In this document: one piece after another, positions 26,948 to 39,800 of the stretch
Layout: each line of letters begins with the position of its first letter
Numbering within the stretch: the first letter of the stretch is position 1
Origin: Xestospongia muta
Lineage: Eukaryota; Porifera; Demospongiae; Haplosclerida; Petrosiidae
Assembly: GCA_963693285.1 (NCBI GenBank)
Contig: OY848929.1
Span: 5,024,501 to 5,088,500, forward strand
Reading direction: 5' to 3'
DNA length: 64,000 nt
The notes under the pieces: model-generated
Databases searched by the model: none
What the model saw: the letters and a program-made list of their open reading frames with translations, nothing else
Told to the model about the DNA's origin: nothing
Program-made: the position numbers and the translations under genes

Positions 26948-29900
26948 TTACAAGTAAACATCATCCTTTGAAATCTCAAATATTGATGTGTCTTTTTGAG
27001 TGCTAAGATTTCTTGATCCTGCCATAGAATACTGTAAAAGAGTAAAACTGTAACTTAAAATATTATATATCAACAACATATACCCGTATTGAACTTTTCT
27101 GTACTCTCTTTCTTTGTTTATACCATTTCTTTATCCTACCCCAAATCTACAGAGTAGTAATATAGTTACCACATATTTCATATAGCTAATATGAACATTG
27201 ACTTACCAATGGAGTTCTAACAACATGGAAGAAAAAAATAAATGCTCCCTATAAAAAAAAAGTCAGTAATGGTCAGGTGGTATAACAACTACTTGTCAAT
27301 GAAGTTCAACAACATTGAAAAAAAACATTAATATGACAGGAGACAGTTCATACAATTAAACTCTTAACTAATAACTAACCTGAAGAGAGTTCAATACAAC
27401 AAAGAGCCAAGCAAATAGACTTGTACTGCTATTAACAGCAAAAATACCAATGATCCAAGTCACACCAAGGAGAGGTAATAATATCACCATTCCTTTCACT
27501 ATGTCACTGATAAAAATAAAACAACAGTAACAGTTTACATGTATACAAAATATGTTTACATTAGAGTTTTTTGTCCATCTTCCATTTTCTTTTCAAAGTT
27601 AGCTATGGGTCTCTTCGTAATTGTTTGTCGTTTCCATTTTCCATACCGTGCCTGTCCTGCTTTTATGAGGACTATCACTAATATCACTGTGTTCACCTAC
27701 ACAAATTACATAGTGAAGCACTGTTTACATATCACCATCACAACTTACACATATAATTCCTAACATAGGGCCAACAAAACCCCATATCACACCATAGTCT
27801 GTATTCAGCCAACATCTGAACAAAAAATGTAATCATATTAATATTTATATTATTTATGATACAATTAATGACATCAAATATAATTATCACCCTTGAACTC
27901 TGGGTACTATCAAACCACAAGGACTTAATAAAAATAACTTACAGACTATTGGATGTATAGTGATTGAACCGAATTCCTAAAGTGACACCTACTGGTATGA
28001 TGGGCAGGCCCCATCCCAATATGAAATAGATCCATAGTTTCTCAGCTACTTGACTAAAGACGACAACAATTAGTAGATATAACATGATGCCTTCACAAAG
28101 CATCCATGAAAAAACAGACAAGAAAAGATAATGCAGTACAACTGTAATTGTCATACAGAGTTCCTAGAACAAAAACATGTAATAACATGTACAAAGACCA
28201 GTGCTATTTACTGGTATAGAAGGTGCTGTTTTTGTTCCTGCAACAAACACAATTAGTGCCAGCATCAAAGCAAGAGCCAGGTTGAGATGAATAAAATTAA
28301 AAGGCTTTTCAAACAATTCCTTCCTATAAAAATTAGGAATAAATGTCACACAATTTTATATACAAATGCTAACTTTAATGTCAGTAAACAGACTATAGTA
28401 GCCATTAGACAAACAATAGAGATAGAACACCCAACATAAGAAACAATAGACAAAAGATTATCTTCTAAGCTAACGATTGTTGGTGTTGTCTCATTGGTCT
28501 GATTGGTAGCATTGTTGTCATCAATTGTAACTGGTTCATCAAGGTCTACAACACTAACTAGCACAGCAAAACTGGTCAAGTGATAAGAGAGACAACGGAC
28601 TGTTGTATCATTGATAAGTGCATCAACTTTAACAGTATCATCAGATACCCATCTACCATATGAAGTAGAGCTGTGGTATATTGTGAATAAAGGAGATGAT
28701 CGAACTGATATCATTACTTGAAATCAGATGTAAAATTCCAGTATACACAGCGAGGAACAAGTCGTTTGCTAGATGAGTTGTAAGATACCTATAAAGAAAG
28801 AGACAAAAATTGATATAAATTTAGAAATAATCTGCTTACATTAAGAGAGAATGTCAACTCAATTGGTGATTCCAGTAACACGTCTTCAGCAGAGACATTG
28901 GTATTAGCAGAAGTGACCACTTGACTTGATATTATCACACTTGCTGGTATACTCTCACTGTATTCAAACAAGTATAATCAGTTAGTGTACATTACAACAT
29001 CTCCCTTAGCTCACTTATCAGCTGAAGGAAGAAAGTCTTGAAGAGATGGAAACAACATATGAACTACTGACACATCACCTATTATTGTATGAAATAAATT
29101 TTTGAATCTTTGTGACTTATAAGATACCTTGATTTGCTTTAGCTTCAAGGTATGCAGCTGGTATAACAATACTGTTAGTAGTGTCAGTATTAGAGGAATT
29201 CACTAGATCACTCTTTGATGGAAATCTACTATTTTCAAAATTTCTTTTTTTTGCTGAAAACCGTCTGGCACGAATTGCTAAAATATCATGTAATTATAAA
29301 ATACTAGCTATGAACACAAACCAAGATTTTTTCGCGAGAAGACAGCAGTTTCATTTGTGTCATTAGTAGTAGAAGCCAAATACTGTGCATAGCTTTCAGC
29401 ATTACTCAAAAGTTCTTCACTACCTGATTGAGATTGTTGGAGTTCAGACCACCCAGCCTCATTATTAGGGCTGAGTGCGTTATTCATAACATCAATTATA
29501 TCCTGAAATGTGATGTCAAGAATTATAGCAACAATTGTAAGAGAATACCTGTCCCTGGTTTCCACCTGGTCCTCCCTCTTCCCTCAACAACGGCAATGTT
29601 TGTCTCACAACAAAATTTAAAGTATTTAAATCACTCGGAGGAAGGGTCATATTATTATGAGGCATTGTCAAATTTGACAGCTGATTCACAAGAAATAAGG
29701 CACCATCAAGATCAGGTTCTCCACCAAATGAATCATTGCCTTGTCTATTTCCATTAAAGAAAGTGTTTGCCTATCCAGATGATATCTGTGAACAATCTCA
29801 AGTACATTATAACTACACCTGCTCAGTAATGCCTTTTATCTTGATAGCAACACATCTATTTAAGTTAGGCTTTAACCATTCACCATTGACAGAACATCTT

Positions 29901-30293
29901 CTGCGTGCATGTCCTGTATAAGAACTATAATCAAACTATTGTCTCTAGAGTAAACTAACCTCGAAATTGAGGTGGGCATGGTATTATTGCCCTTTTACCA
30001 GCAGGAGTATTGGGCCATATGAAGCCCCACCGTCGATCTCGTCGAGCAGGACACTTTAGTACTACGAGTTAATAGAGTAATTTATGATACACTATATTAT
30101 TGATAATATTACCTGGTGATGAAGTAGGATTTGGAACCTTACCAATGGTAGCAGTAACTGTTGGTGCTATAGCAGTTGATGGCAGTATTGGAGTAGTGAT
30201 AAGATGAGGACTAGGAGGAGGAGGAAGAAATTGATTAGAAGACGCTGCTAAGACAGCAACAAATAGAACAAACTCGAACAGATATCTTTCCAT
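26948..30293 (-). CDS. Adhesion GPCR copy B (HRM, GAIN/GPS, 7TM)
   Basis: Tandem paralogue of the gene at 22900-26408 with the same exon plan. Start at 30293 (MERYLFEFVLFVAVLAASSN); the Gln/Ser-rich segment after the leader is about 53 codons shorter. The HRM exons encode WGFIWPNTPAGKRAIIPCPP (about 29960-30060) and RRRCSVNGEWLKPNLNRC (about 29840-29910). These differ heavily from copy A while the flanking GAIN, GPS (CLSYHLTSFAVLV) and 7TM segments differ at only a few percent of positions. The tail ends KDDVYL-stop instead of KDEDSHL-stop. No frame breaks were found in the exons I followed, so both copies look functional. A TATAAG lies about 55 bp upstream of the start on the minus strand. 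Confidence 0.92.
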
Positions 30294-30693
30294 GTTTACA
30301 ACTTGCTTGTAAAATTATTGTAATGTAGTAGCTCTTCATATATACTTATAGACCACAAATTAAAGTTATTAATAATTTGTTAATAAAAATCCTTTGATGT
30401 GGTCAACATATGTCACCATTACATGTTTCATACGGTATCCTTCCATCCTGCTTGGGCTACGTAATATCCTCGAGTCACCGATAAATTGGATGACATCTAA
30501 AAATGCCTTCCTGCTAGGGCTTTCATGTACTTACATAATATCCTTGGGTCAGTTTTTATATATATTAAAGTGTAAGAAGTTCAAATTAGAAACAATTGAG
30601 TAGTTTTATTACTAACATGCAAGAAACAACTTTACAGTTACCAAATTCTATACGATGTTTAATATTGGAACTAGTTAATATCCAGGTGCTACT

Positions 30694-30786
30694 TGATGTA
30701 ACTTGACTGAGGATGTAACAACTTGTCCTATGATGACATCACTATGTGTCATTTCATTATGATGTCATCATAGTCAAGTTACACCA
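30694..30786. repeat. Fold-back inverted repeat
   Basis: TGATGTAACTTGACT (30694-30708) is the reverse complement, with one mismatch, of 30772-30786. CTATGATGACATCA (30728-30741) is the exact reverse complement of 30760-30773. Together they form a long stem with a 19-nt bulge and an 18-nt loop. It lies in the spacer 30294-30795, which otherwise holds no gene I can see. Confidence 0.8.
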
Positions 30787-30795
30787 AGAACCACC

Positions 30796-31861
30796 CTAAT
30801 CTCCATAGTCATATGATAATTTGGTCCCAGATAGTTTTTTGACTATCATTGCATCAACTAGAGATGATTGTTCTTCAGTAAATAAAGCTTTCCAATCACC
30901 TATCTCTCCTTTACGCATAAATGCAGAGCCTTCTCGACGATATAGATCCATCCAGCTATTATTAGCTAAAGAGTTTGACTTCATTTTATCAAAACAGGTA
31001 GCCTCTACAATTGTTTGGATGATTTCTTCAGAGAAATCATACCCCAGAAAGGTAGACACTGTAGTGATAGCTCTGAGAGGATTTCTTTTTAGGCTTTCAT
31101 AGCTAACAGGAAGAATATTTGGAGCATCTGATACAAAGAGATCTTATCATTTTAAAGACTATTATCTCACAAAGTACCTTTAATGTACCATCCTTTGACA
31201 TGATCTAGAATTTGACCATAATAAACGTCTCCATCTATCATCATTTTGAAATAATCATCCCATGATACATCTTTAGGGAAAAACTTGATTGAAAAGTGGT
31301 AGTTCGACACCATAGCATCTTTTGGGTTACGATATACATATATATACTTAGCTGGACTCTGACAAGGGTCACCTCCAGGACAGAGATGGTACGGAAGGTG
31401 TGTCTTGAACCCTCGAGGTGAAGGTAATACCTAGAAAAACTGATCAAACTAGTTTTTAATTTTATCAATAGTTGAACCTTGATTTCTTCTGGTGTCATTG
31501 GGTCGACCCATGGCAAAGCAGCATCAATGTCACGTCCATCCTCTTCTCCCTTGTTCCAAATTAGTTTGACTATCTGTTGCATCCAGGTTGTACCAGATTT
31601 AGGAAAAGTGGCAATAAATACATCATCTTGTCGTGGTTTCAAGTGTTCTCTTAAATTAAAAATATCTCGAGGAACAATGCCTGTTGGCAATCGGATACCA
31701 TCTATACAATCACCTCTGATAGTGTTGTCATCATCCTCAGGCTTAGAACTGTTTAGAGCTTTTGTATGGTCAACAAGCTTTAGAAAATATCTCCTTGATG
31801 AAGTATCCAGCTCATCTGGTGCAGCCCTTGTGATAGACTCTGGTAGATTTCTGGGAAGCAT
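30796..31861 (-). CDS. Cytosolic sulfotransferase (SULT family)
   Basis: Three exons. The first (about 31477-31861) starts MLPRNLPESITRAAPDELDT and holds the 5'-phosphosulfate loop FIATFPKSGTTWMQQIVKLI. The second (about 31180-31432) has FKTHLPYHL, including the conserved catalytic-region His, and the 3'-phosphate-binding YRNPKDAMVSNYHF. The third (30796-about 31130) has VSYESLKRNP and the C-terminal PAPS motif RKGEIGDWKALFT, ending KLSYDYGD-stop. All parts needed to move sulfate from PAPS to a small acceptor are present and the length (about 300 residues) is usual. The acceptor cannot be read from sequence. Confidence 0.93.
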
Positions 31862-31969
31862 GACTGAGAAGAGTATATCAAATTACTTGTTATAACCATA
31901 TAACTTCAATAATCAACAAAATTGACTTATAATATTATAAATATTTGCTACACTTATAGATATTCTAAT

Positions 31970-34900
31970 TCAAGCCTTTTCCTCATCATTATTTAACACT
32001 TGTGAAGTTCTGTTGGTGACCTTATTAGCAAGTTGGCTAATCCTTACTGCCAGGAAAAGCAAAACCATTAGTGTGGCCAACATGTTTATTGAATAATAGG
32101 AGGGAAAAAGATAGAGAAGACCTCTAGTATTGTTGGAGAGCATGAGATGTTGAAACAAAACATAAAACTATCAGAGAGAGAGAGAGAGAGATAACATTTA
32201 TAGCAGTTTATAAGATACCTCAATGGACATAGAACCAAAATACTTGAAAATTACACTGTAGTTGGCCCTCATATGATTATTCCAGTTTCTAATAATCAAA
32301 TATGCTACAATCTAAAATACAAAATTATCTGGTCATCATTAATTCAAATATGATAACTCACAACCAATGGAGACAAAATAGAATGAAGTACTTGCAAAAG
32401 AAATGTTACATTAGCTAACACGATGAAGAGACTATAACTCTATTTATCAAAGACAGTAACAATGTTAATACGCTAGTGTAAAATTTACCACTAAAATAAT
32501 GACAACAAGGAGTAGTTTTAAAAGATGAAATGAAAGAGACATAGTGAAAGAAGACTGGTTAGTCTTCACAAAATATCCTATGCTCACACCTAGAATGGAC
32601 ATCTAGGGAGAGGGAGAGGGAGAGAGGGGAAACGAGGAGGGAAGAAAGAAGAGAGGGAAGGAAAGGAGGAAATTAGTGATACTGATTATATACTTACAAT
32701 TCTAATAATATATGGCATAGTCCATAATTGACCATTTCTAAAGTTACTGTCTAAACCCAAGAAATAAACAGACAATGGTTGCCAGTCTAAGGATAGCTAT
32801 AGCAGAAAGATGATATCAAAATGATGTCATAATAATCTGACCTCTATAACTGTCAATATTATCAGAATGAAACCAACACAGCTGAGCTTAAGAGCAATAT
32901 ACACTTTAGAATTATCTACAACAATTACAGCATAATTATAATATTAAATAATATAGATTATTACTCTTCATATTTCCTCCTGATAGTTTAGATATGGTTG
33001 CCATGGTGATATAAACAATGACAAAGACTATTGTCATGACAACTGGTACAAGGTAGAGACCATATGAAGAACGAAGTACCAGACAGAACCAAATTGTCAG
33101 ATAATTCTGACAAAATAATACCTTAAAAGGAAATTTAATGGAACAAAGAACAACAGAAGTGAAAGAAAAGTTAGCAGTTGACAATAGAGTAAGAGAATAA
33201 GTAGTCTCATTACTTTTATTACTCTCTTCCAGGAGAAGTCCCCATTGTCCCAAAACCAGTTGAAGTGGGTATAAGCAGAACTACAAGCTACACATGATAT
33301 CATTAACAACCATAACCACGATCCTACATTTGTCTAACAGACACCATAATTAATGTACAATGTAAAATGTGCATACCTCTGCCATATCTGTATATTCTAG
33401 AGCTACTAATACTAAAACACTCCAACCTCTCCACTCAATCACTTGTTCTTTACATAGTAGCTCTGAGGGCTGTGACTAAAGGGAGAAACATTGTTACCAT
33501 AGCAACAGCAAAATGCATTATGATGCTAGTCATAAGTAATAATACATAATACTACCAGTTCAGTTCATTGGTAGTACAATTGGATTACCAGTTCATTGTA
33601 TCACAATTAAATATACCTGATTAGCTGTATCTCTCATCATAAATCCAAGACATACAACAGCTATTAATAATAAATAACACAACAATGAAGACCGCCACGG
33701 ACTGGCACTAAAAAAGAACTCTAATCTATATAAAAACAACATGGTATGAGAACACAACAACCATGCCTACTTATCAGTTATACAGGAATAGAAGAGAGCT
33801 AGAGCAATCATTCCACTTAAATGTATGACAGTATAGACTTGACTCAAGTCAATGGAAGCTGCTTCAAAATATGGCTCTAATGCTAATAATAAAGAAAACA
33901 TTATCATTATTAATGAAACGAGAGACATACGTATTAAAGTTCCAGTTGCTCTTAGAAATACTAAAGCAATATAAACACTTAATCTATAGAAGGAAAGATA
34001 TGAAATTATAATAAATATTTCTCAATTGACTCACATAACTACTAATACAGGAACTACAATGGATTGATAAAAAGATTTGTCAGAACTCAGACAGCAATTG
34101 CCATATGTTTTAGAATTACAAACAAAATGTAGTATTACTTCAAGTCCCTGTTATTAAAAGAGTTAACTACAAGTAATGAGTTACGTCTAGATACCTGAAG
34201 AGATGATGGTTTGTTAAATTGATTGGAATCAACATTAAGTAAAATGACATGATCTTTAATAACAGAATTGGCCTCAGAGTATAAATTTTGAACTATCTTC
34301 TGACAACTATCTTCATTTCCTAAGGCATCTACATAATAGAAGTATTGAAGACATCTAGTGACTATGTTACTGCATATGTTTTAATAAAACAACTGCTATA
34401 TACGGACATAACTCTGATTGTTGTGCATATCCTGATCATTCTTACCATTCCTCATTAAATATATTATTGTAGGACGTAATCTGGTTGTATTAGAGTTAAA
34501 TTTTGTGATGTATGATGTTTGAACACTCATCAATTGTTTCACAAGACCTGTTACTTAATTAAACAGAGATGTTATATAATGACTAACTAACTTGAGCATC
34601 TTTCTTTGATATTTTGAGCTGACTCTTTTGTCATATATTTTAAGTGTTGATGTACAATTACATTAGGAAGAGAAGAGAGAGGTGCCTAATGCGTGAAAAC
34701 AAGAGGTTAGATTAAAACAACATCACACTAGAAGAAACACACATCATGTGTAAACTACATACCTTTAATATGTTGTGATATTGTTCTAGTATAACAGAGT
34801 TAAACTCTTCCTTCCATACATACTCCTATACCAAAGGAAATAAGTCTAGACATTGTTTATGTTGTCTTGGTGATGTCATACTGTCTGTAGTAGTATAGTG

Positions 34901-35934
34901 GTCATGATCAATATTATTGTAGAGTAAGAAAATGATTATTAATTGTACATACATATAATGTACACACAATTTAATGTAATTTAATGTAACAAGTACATTA
35001 TAGGTTAAAGTACATGTACCTTATACATTAAATTACATGTAAATTATACATTAAATTACATGTACATTATACATTGCACATTAAATTACATGTATGTTAT
35101 ACATTAATTACATGTACATTATACATGATATAATATATAATGTACATGTACTAATTTAGTAATATTAAACAAGTAATTAGTAGCTGACTTACTAAATTAT
35201 AGGTTTTATCAAGTGATGTAAAACTTAATGGAAAGTTCTATAATAAAGAAGTTAAAAGATCAAAAAGATAGTGGAGAGGCTATACTTTGTCAATTTCATC
35301 AGGTAAATTAATATCTTGATCAGCATTGGTTAACAGAGCAATAACTTTGAAATATTCAAGAAGGCTAGTGTCACCAATAAATAATAGATTACGAGACAAA
35401 GGAGATAACTCAGAAGAACAATCAGGAAGCAATCTGCAGCATTAATAGTTGAAACTTTTCGATGAAACATCACTTCTAACCTTTTATTGGGATATCTATT
35501 CAGCACACATTGATAAGGATACCACCTATTACTAACCCACTGACCAGCAGCCATCAAGGTAAAGCAATCAACAGTATTAACTAAAAATAAAATAAGTAAA
35601 TACATTTAAAGTGTGTGCAAAATTTACAGGTGGTGCTAAGAGTTAATTTTATGTATTAACAATTAGTCTTGTTGTGCAATGTGTCAGTAATGATGTAAAA
35701 TGACATCATTTAAGTCCAGTATTAATTGATACACACACACATACATACACACACACACAACTACTGTCATTTGAAGATTCACAGTGACGGTAAAAGATAA
35801 TCACCTAGGAGATGTGATCGATAGAGCATTGCAGCTCCTATAATCACTACTGAAACAAACCCAACAGTTCTCAGTGACAGCACATGTCCACCAACTCTCT
35901 CTAGAGGGGTAATTCTTGTTGTAGAGACTTCCAT
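31970..35934 (-). CDS. CASD1: CASD1-like sialate O-acetyltransferase homologue, degenerate SGNH triad
   Basis: Many short exons. Start at 35934 (MEVSTTRITPLERVGGHVLS) with an N-terminal membrane anchor. The luminal SGNH-like region follows: GQWVSNRWYPYQCVLNRYP then LLFIGDTSLLEYF (about 35370-35410), VDSNQFNKPSSLQGLEVILH (about 34120-34230) and CNSKTYGNCC. The C-terminal Cas1p acyltransferase membrane domain has YTHFNWFWDNGDFSWKRVIK (about 33170-33260), LYLVPVVMTIVFVIVYITMA and LMLSNNTRGLLYLFPSYYSI (about 32100-32150), all aligning with human CASD1. The enzyme in vertebrates 9-O-acetylates CMP-sialic acid in the Golgi. Here the family GDS is GDT and the DGLH triplet region reads DSNQ, so nucleophile and His are both replaced. 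Whether another activity remains is open. Confidence 0.85.
34935..35160. repeat. Palindrome-rich tandem repeat (ATTACATGTACATTATACATTA)
   Basis: About six imperfect copies of a unit built from TTACATGTA, ACATTATACATTA and AAATTACATGTA. Each copy contains the palindrome TACATGTA. It lies in an intron of the CASD1-like gene. A separate (CA)n-like run lies at about 35732-35759. Confidence 0.85.
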
Positions 35935-36049
35935 GATGTCAACCGTTAATAGATATCTGCCCTAATTACTTGCTTATTGGTTTTTCAAAAAAATTTAAAT
36001 TAACCACGCCCATTATCGTATACTATTAATTAGTATACACACGTCTTGT

Positions 36050-36213
36050 TTTGCAGTACTGTCTGAGATCATTCAGAGCAGGTCGCTGTTGAGACAGTCT
36101 AGAACAAAGTTACAAATTCAAATATTGAATTGAATCTAGAAGAGCAAAGAAAGAGAAGAAACTCAGATCTTCGGCGCGAAGTGTTAAATTGAAAGGTAAG
36201 CAGCTAGATCTAT

Positions 36214-36259
<46 letters not shown>

Positions 36260-36850
36260 GTTTTCTCTGTTCTTAGTTCTTTCTAGCTCTCTTCCTCTCT
36301 ATCTGTTTGTATCTATATACTTTTTGTTCTCCCATGCTACACACAAACACACACAATACCCGATTCATAGAAACCTTTTACTTGTGAATCAATCCAGTCT
36401 TCTTTGAACTAGAACCTAACACACAACACTACAATCAGTTCTCTATAACCTAAGGGTACTCTTACATGGCATAGTGTAATAGAGTACAGTCCATGACGTG
36501 ACTTGCAAGTGCCTTTGTAGATACAGGTCATTAGCTTAGGTGTTCATTGACACCATGTTGTAGTACACTTTGTTGATTCAGAATTAAATTTATTATTTTT
36601 ATCTTGTTTTAATACGTCATATGTTGTTATTAAAGTATAAAAAAGGTAATTTTTGACACTTTTGTTTGTTAGTGTGTAGTGTGTTTACTCTGTGTTGCTT
36701 TTACATAGCTGTCACAAACTTGGTAATGTTACAATGTTTTCATCTTGTTTCATCTAATACAGTGTCGGTTTCATCACCTCAAGAAATTTTACACCTGATC
36801 TTCATAAAGTTAAGAAACATTTCTCGTGGTCAATCCTGGTTGTTGTGGAA
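36050..36850 (+). promoter_or_regulatory. 5' UTR exon and intron of beta-catenin gene
   Basis: A purine-rich exon-like stretch ends at AAAG|GTAAGC (about 36194-36200), a strong donor, and is followed by (CT)n at about 36217-36249. No reading frame fits, so I take it as a non-coding first exon with a roughly 600-bp first intron. The exact cap site and the acceptor before the ATG at 36851 were not fixed. The CASD1-like gene diverges from here at 35934. Confidence 0.5.
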
Positions 36851-39800
36851 ATGGATAACCATAGTAAGTAATTCCTTTTGTTCTTTTGTGCCAGCAGCCT
36901 CTGGTGTCCTTTTACTATTAAGCACACAAATCTTCTAGCTTGTTACCATAGTGATTTAGATCCACATCCAGACTCTATTGTAAATGGTTTACTTAGAGAG
37001 TGATGTCATTTTAATCTCCATGACAACAAACTTTTAAGTAATTAGATTTGATGGACAGTAACTAATTCAAATGAGCTATTGCCATAAGCTGCCAATAATC
37101 CATTATCTTATTTATCATAATCCTAATTACTATTACTTCCAATGTCTCTCTGTTCCATTAGCAACCTAGTTATTATTCCATATATTTTAGGTTATCCTCA
37201 GCCTTCATCAATATTTGATACTGACCATCAGGTACAATATATTATTAATAGTTATAATGTGTGATGTCAATATCTATTTGATAGGAAATTGAGGCTCACT
37301 TGAGAAATCTATATGATCGTCGTGAGAAATTAGTGGCCAACTTTCATAGTAATCCTTATCAACAGTAAGTGAGGCCTTTTGTCCTCTTTGGTGTATTAAT
37401 GTGGGAAGCTTTTGATCTGCTGTGGGCTTTTTGTTGTTCATCCTCTTCCCTGCCCTAGTTATTTATTGTGGTAGAATTAGACTATCTATTAAAAGGTTTC
37501 TACAAAGTTCCTAGAAGAGTAATTGTCTGTGATTGTTTGTTCACTAGCAATGCCTGTGTCTCATGCTTATATTTCTATACCATTAGGAACGAGATTGAGT
37601 CTCAGTTAACAGCATTAAATCAAGAGATCCAATACTATTTACTGAGACAACAACCATTGACTCCTCATACTCCACTTCCTGGATCAACACCAATTACGCC
37701 AACAACAATGGACAACTCTGGATTTCCTAATGGTAAGTAGCGAAGGAAACACTACTTGGATAGCAATCTATAATAGCTATTAATAGTTTAATTGTTATCT
37801 TCTACATAATACTACCACCTCTATTTTCAGGTTATGGTAAACAAGGTCCTTTCATGTCTCCAGGAGACTCAGCTTTTGTGAGTGGAGTGACCACTAAAGC
37901 TCCTTCAGTTGTGGGTGATATGGATGACTTAGATCAACAACTAGAGGATTTCCAACCTCCCAATGCAACTATCCCTCCTGGGTCAGCTCATGCTCCTGTT
38001 GGTACAGTTCATCATCCTTATACATCCTTTGAACAGTATCAGGAACAAAAAGTACTTGGTATGCTTTCATTAAAGTAGCTTATTTTACTGATTATTGCTT
38101 GTTGATTTAGTTATCATTCTTTAGTGTATAGGGTCCAAATCTTTAGAGCTCTGTCAAGTATTTAGCCAGATAGTCTAGAAATTTGTATAACAAACAGTTT
38201 CTAATTAGATAGCCAGTGTTTGACTGTACTGTACTGTACTGTAGGTATATGATTTAATAAGCCTCATCTAACAGATGGTTGTTATGAGAAACCAAAGCAA
38301 TGTGTGATCTGAGAGACTGATCTCATATCCAGCTGATGTGTAGTATTATATTATGATACTGGGGGTTAGTAAACAGCCTGTGAATACGTAGGATATTATC
38401 AATTCACTAGTTCCCATGTCATGAATATTGTTATGATCTCTCTCTCTCTCTCTCTCTCTCTCCCCTTAGCTAATGAACAAATAATGCAACCTAATGCCAG
38501 TGGGTAAGTAACAAATATTTTTATGATGTTTTAATTCTAAGGAAACATTTTCAATGCCTACTCCCTATGGAATTGCCATGACAACCTCTTGTTGCCATTA
38601 GTGGTGGCAATATATATTATGTCTATACTGTGTACTTGTGCTAGTTAGTGACATTTCTTAGTATGTTAGTAATTATAGTTGAGTAGGTACAGCAGACTAA
38701 AATAGTAGGCAGTGTAGAGATAATGACATCCAATAAATCTTTGATATAGTCACTGTGTCTCCTTTGTGTTAACTGAAGTCTTAATGTCCTCATTACTGGG
38801 GCCAAGTGTTAATAGAAGTGTTAAATGATGTGCTAACTTTTAAAAGAATAGTCAGTTTTAGGTGATTATTCTAGCCTTTGTTGTATTAGGGATCGTGTTA
38901 GAATGACAATGTTTCCTGATACTTCTGGTGATGGAGAGGAAGTCCCCAGTACTCAAGTTGTGCCAGACAGACAGACAAATCTGCAAAAAATGGCTCAACC
39001 AGCTCAAATCTTACGTGCAGCTGTTCAGAATCTTGTGAACTATCAGGTACAGTTTATGAAAACGAACAGACTGAGGTTCCTGTTTTGAAAGTTGCTAGAA
39101 TTGTCAATTTATTGTTGTTTCTTTTGTCAACAGAGTAATACTGAATTAACAGCTAAAGCTTTAGTAGAGATCGTTCCACTTCTAGCTCATCAAGACCAAT
39201 CCGTAGTAACTGAGGCAGCAAAATTGATCCATGATCTCAGCAAAAAAGAACCAAGTCTACATGCCATCATTGCTAATTCAAATGCAGTACACACTATTAT
39301 ACAAACTCTTGCTAACAATAACAATCCAGAGATACAAAAAACTCTCACAGGAGCTGTTCATAATTTATCAAGCAACAAGTGAGATGTTATTATGATATTA
39401 ATAATATATTTTATATTATTATTACTATAGTCAAGGACTTGCAATGATTTATAATTGCAATGGAATACCTTTCCTTGTCCGTCTCTTGACATCTCAAGTT
39501 GATGCAGTCTTGTTTTATGCTGTAACTACTATCCACAATATGTTGCTGCATTACGAACCAGCCAAAATGGATGTCAGATTAGCAGGTACATCACTTGACT
39601 ATTAGTAAAGATTTAATTTGTATCTAATACTATGTAGTACATATATATGTCTTTGATAGTAAACTGTAGTAACCCTTTGTGTCATACTTGTTAGTGGTTA
39701 TTGATGGTAATGCATGAAGTAAGTTGCCCTGTCACTCCTAAGGTTACATGTCATGCATAGCTGTCATATTTAGAAGACATATGATTGGATATATTTGTTG

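Larger units (their letters stand above)
22900..30293. repeat. Tandem segmental duplication of an adhesion GPCR gene
   Basis: Copy A (22900-26408) and copy B (26948-30293) match across exons and introns at a constant offset of about 4,040 bp. For example the exon at 24115 matches 28154 and the one at 25521 matches 29565. Intron sequences are nearly identical, which dates the event as recent or shows ongoing gene conversion. The offset drops to 3,885 bp at the start codons, so about 159 bp are missing from copy B or inserted in copy A. Confidence 0.95.

Noticed and set aside
31970..35934. CASD1-like gene as a pseudogene
   Set aside because: Splice sites and frames are intact along the exons examined and the membrane domain is conserved, so loss is limited to the catalytic residues.
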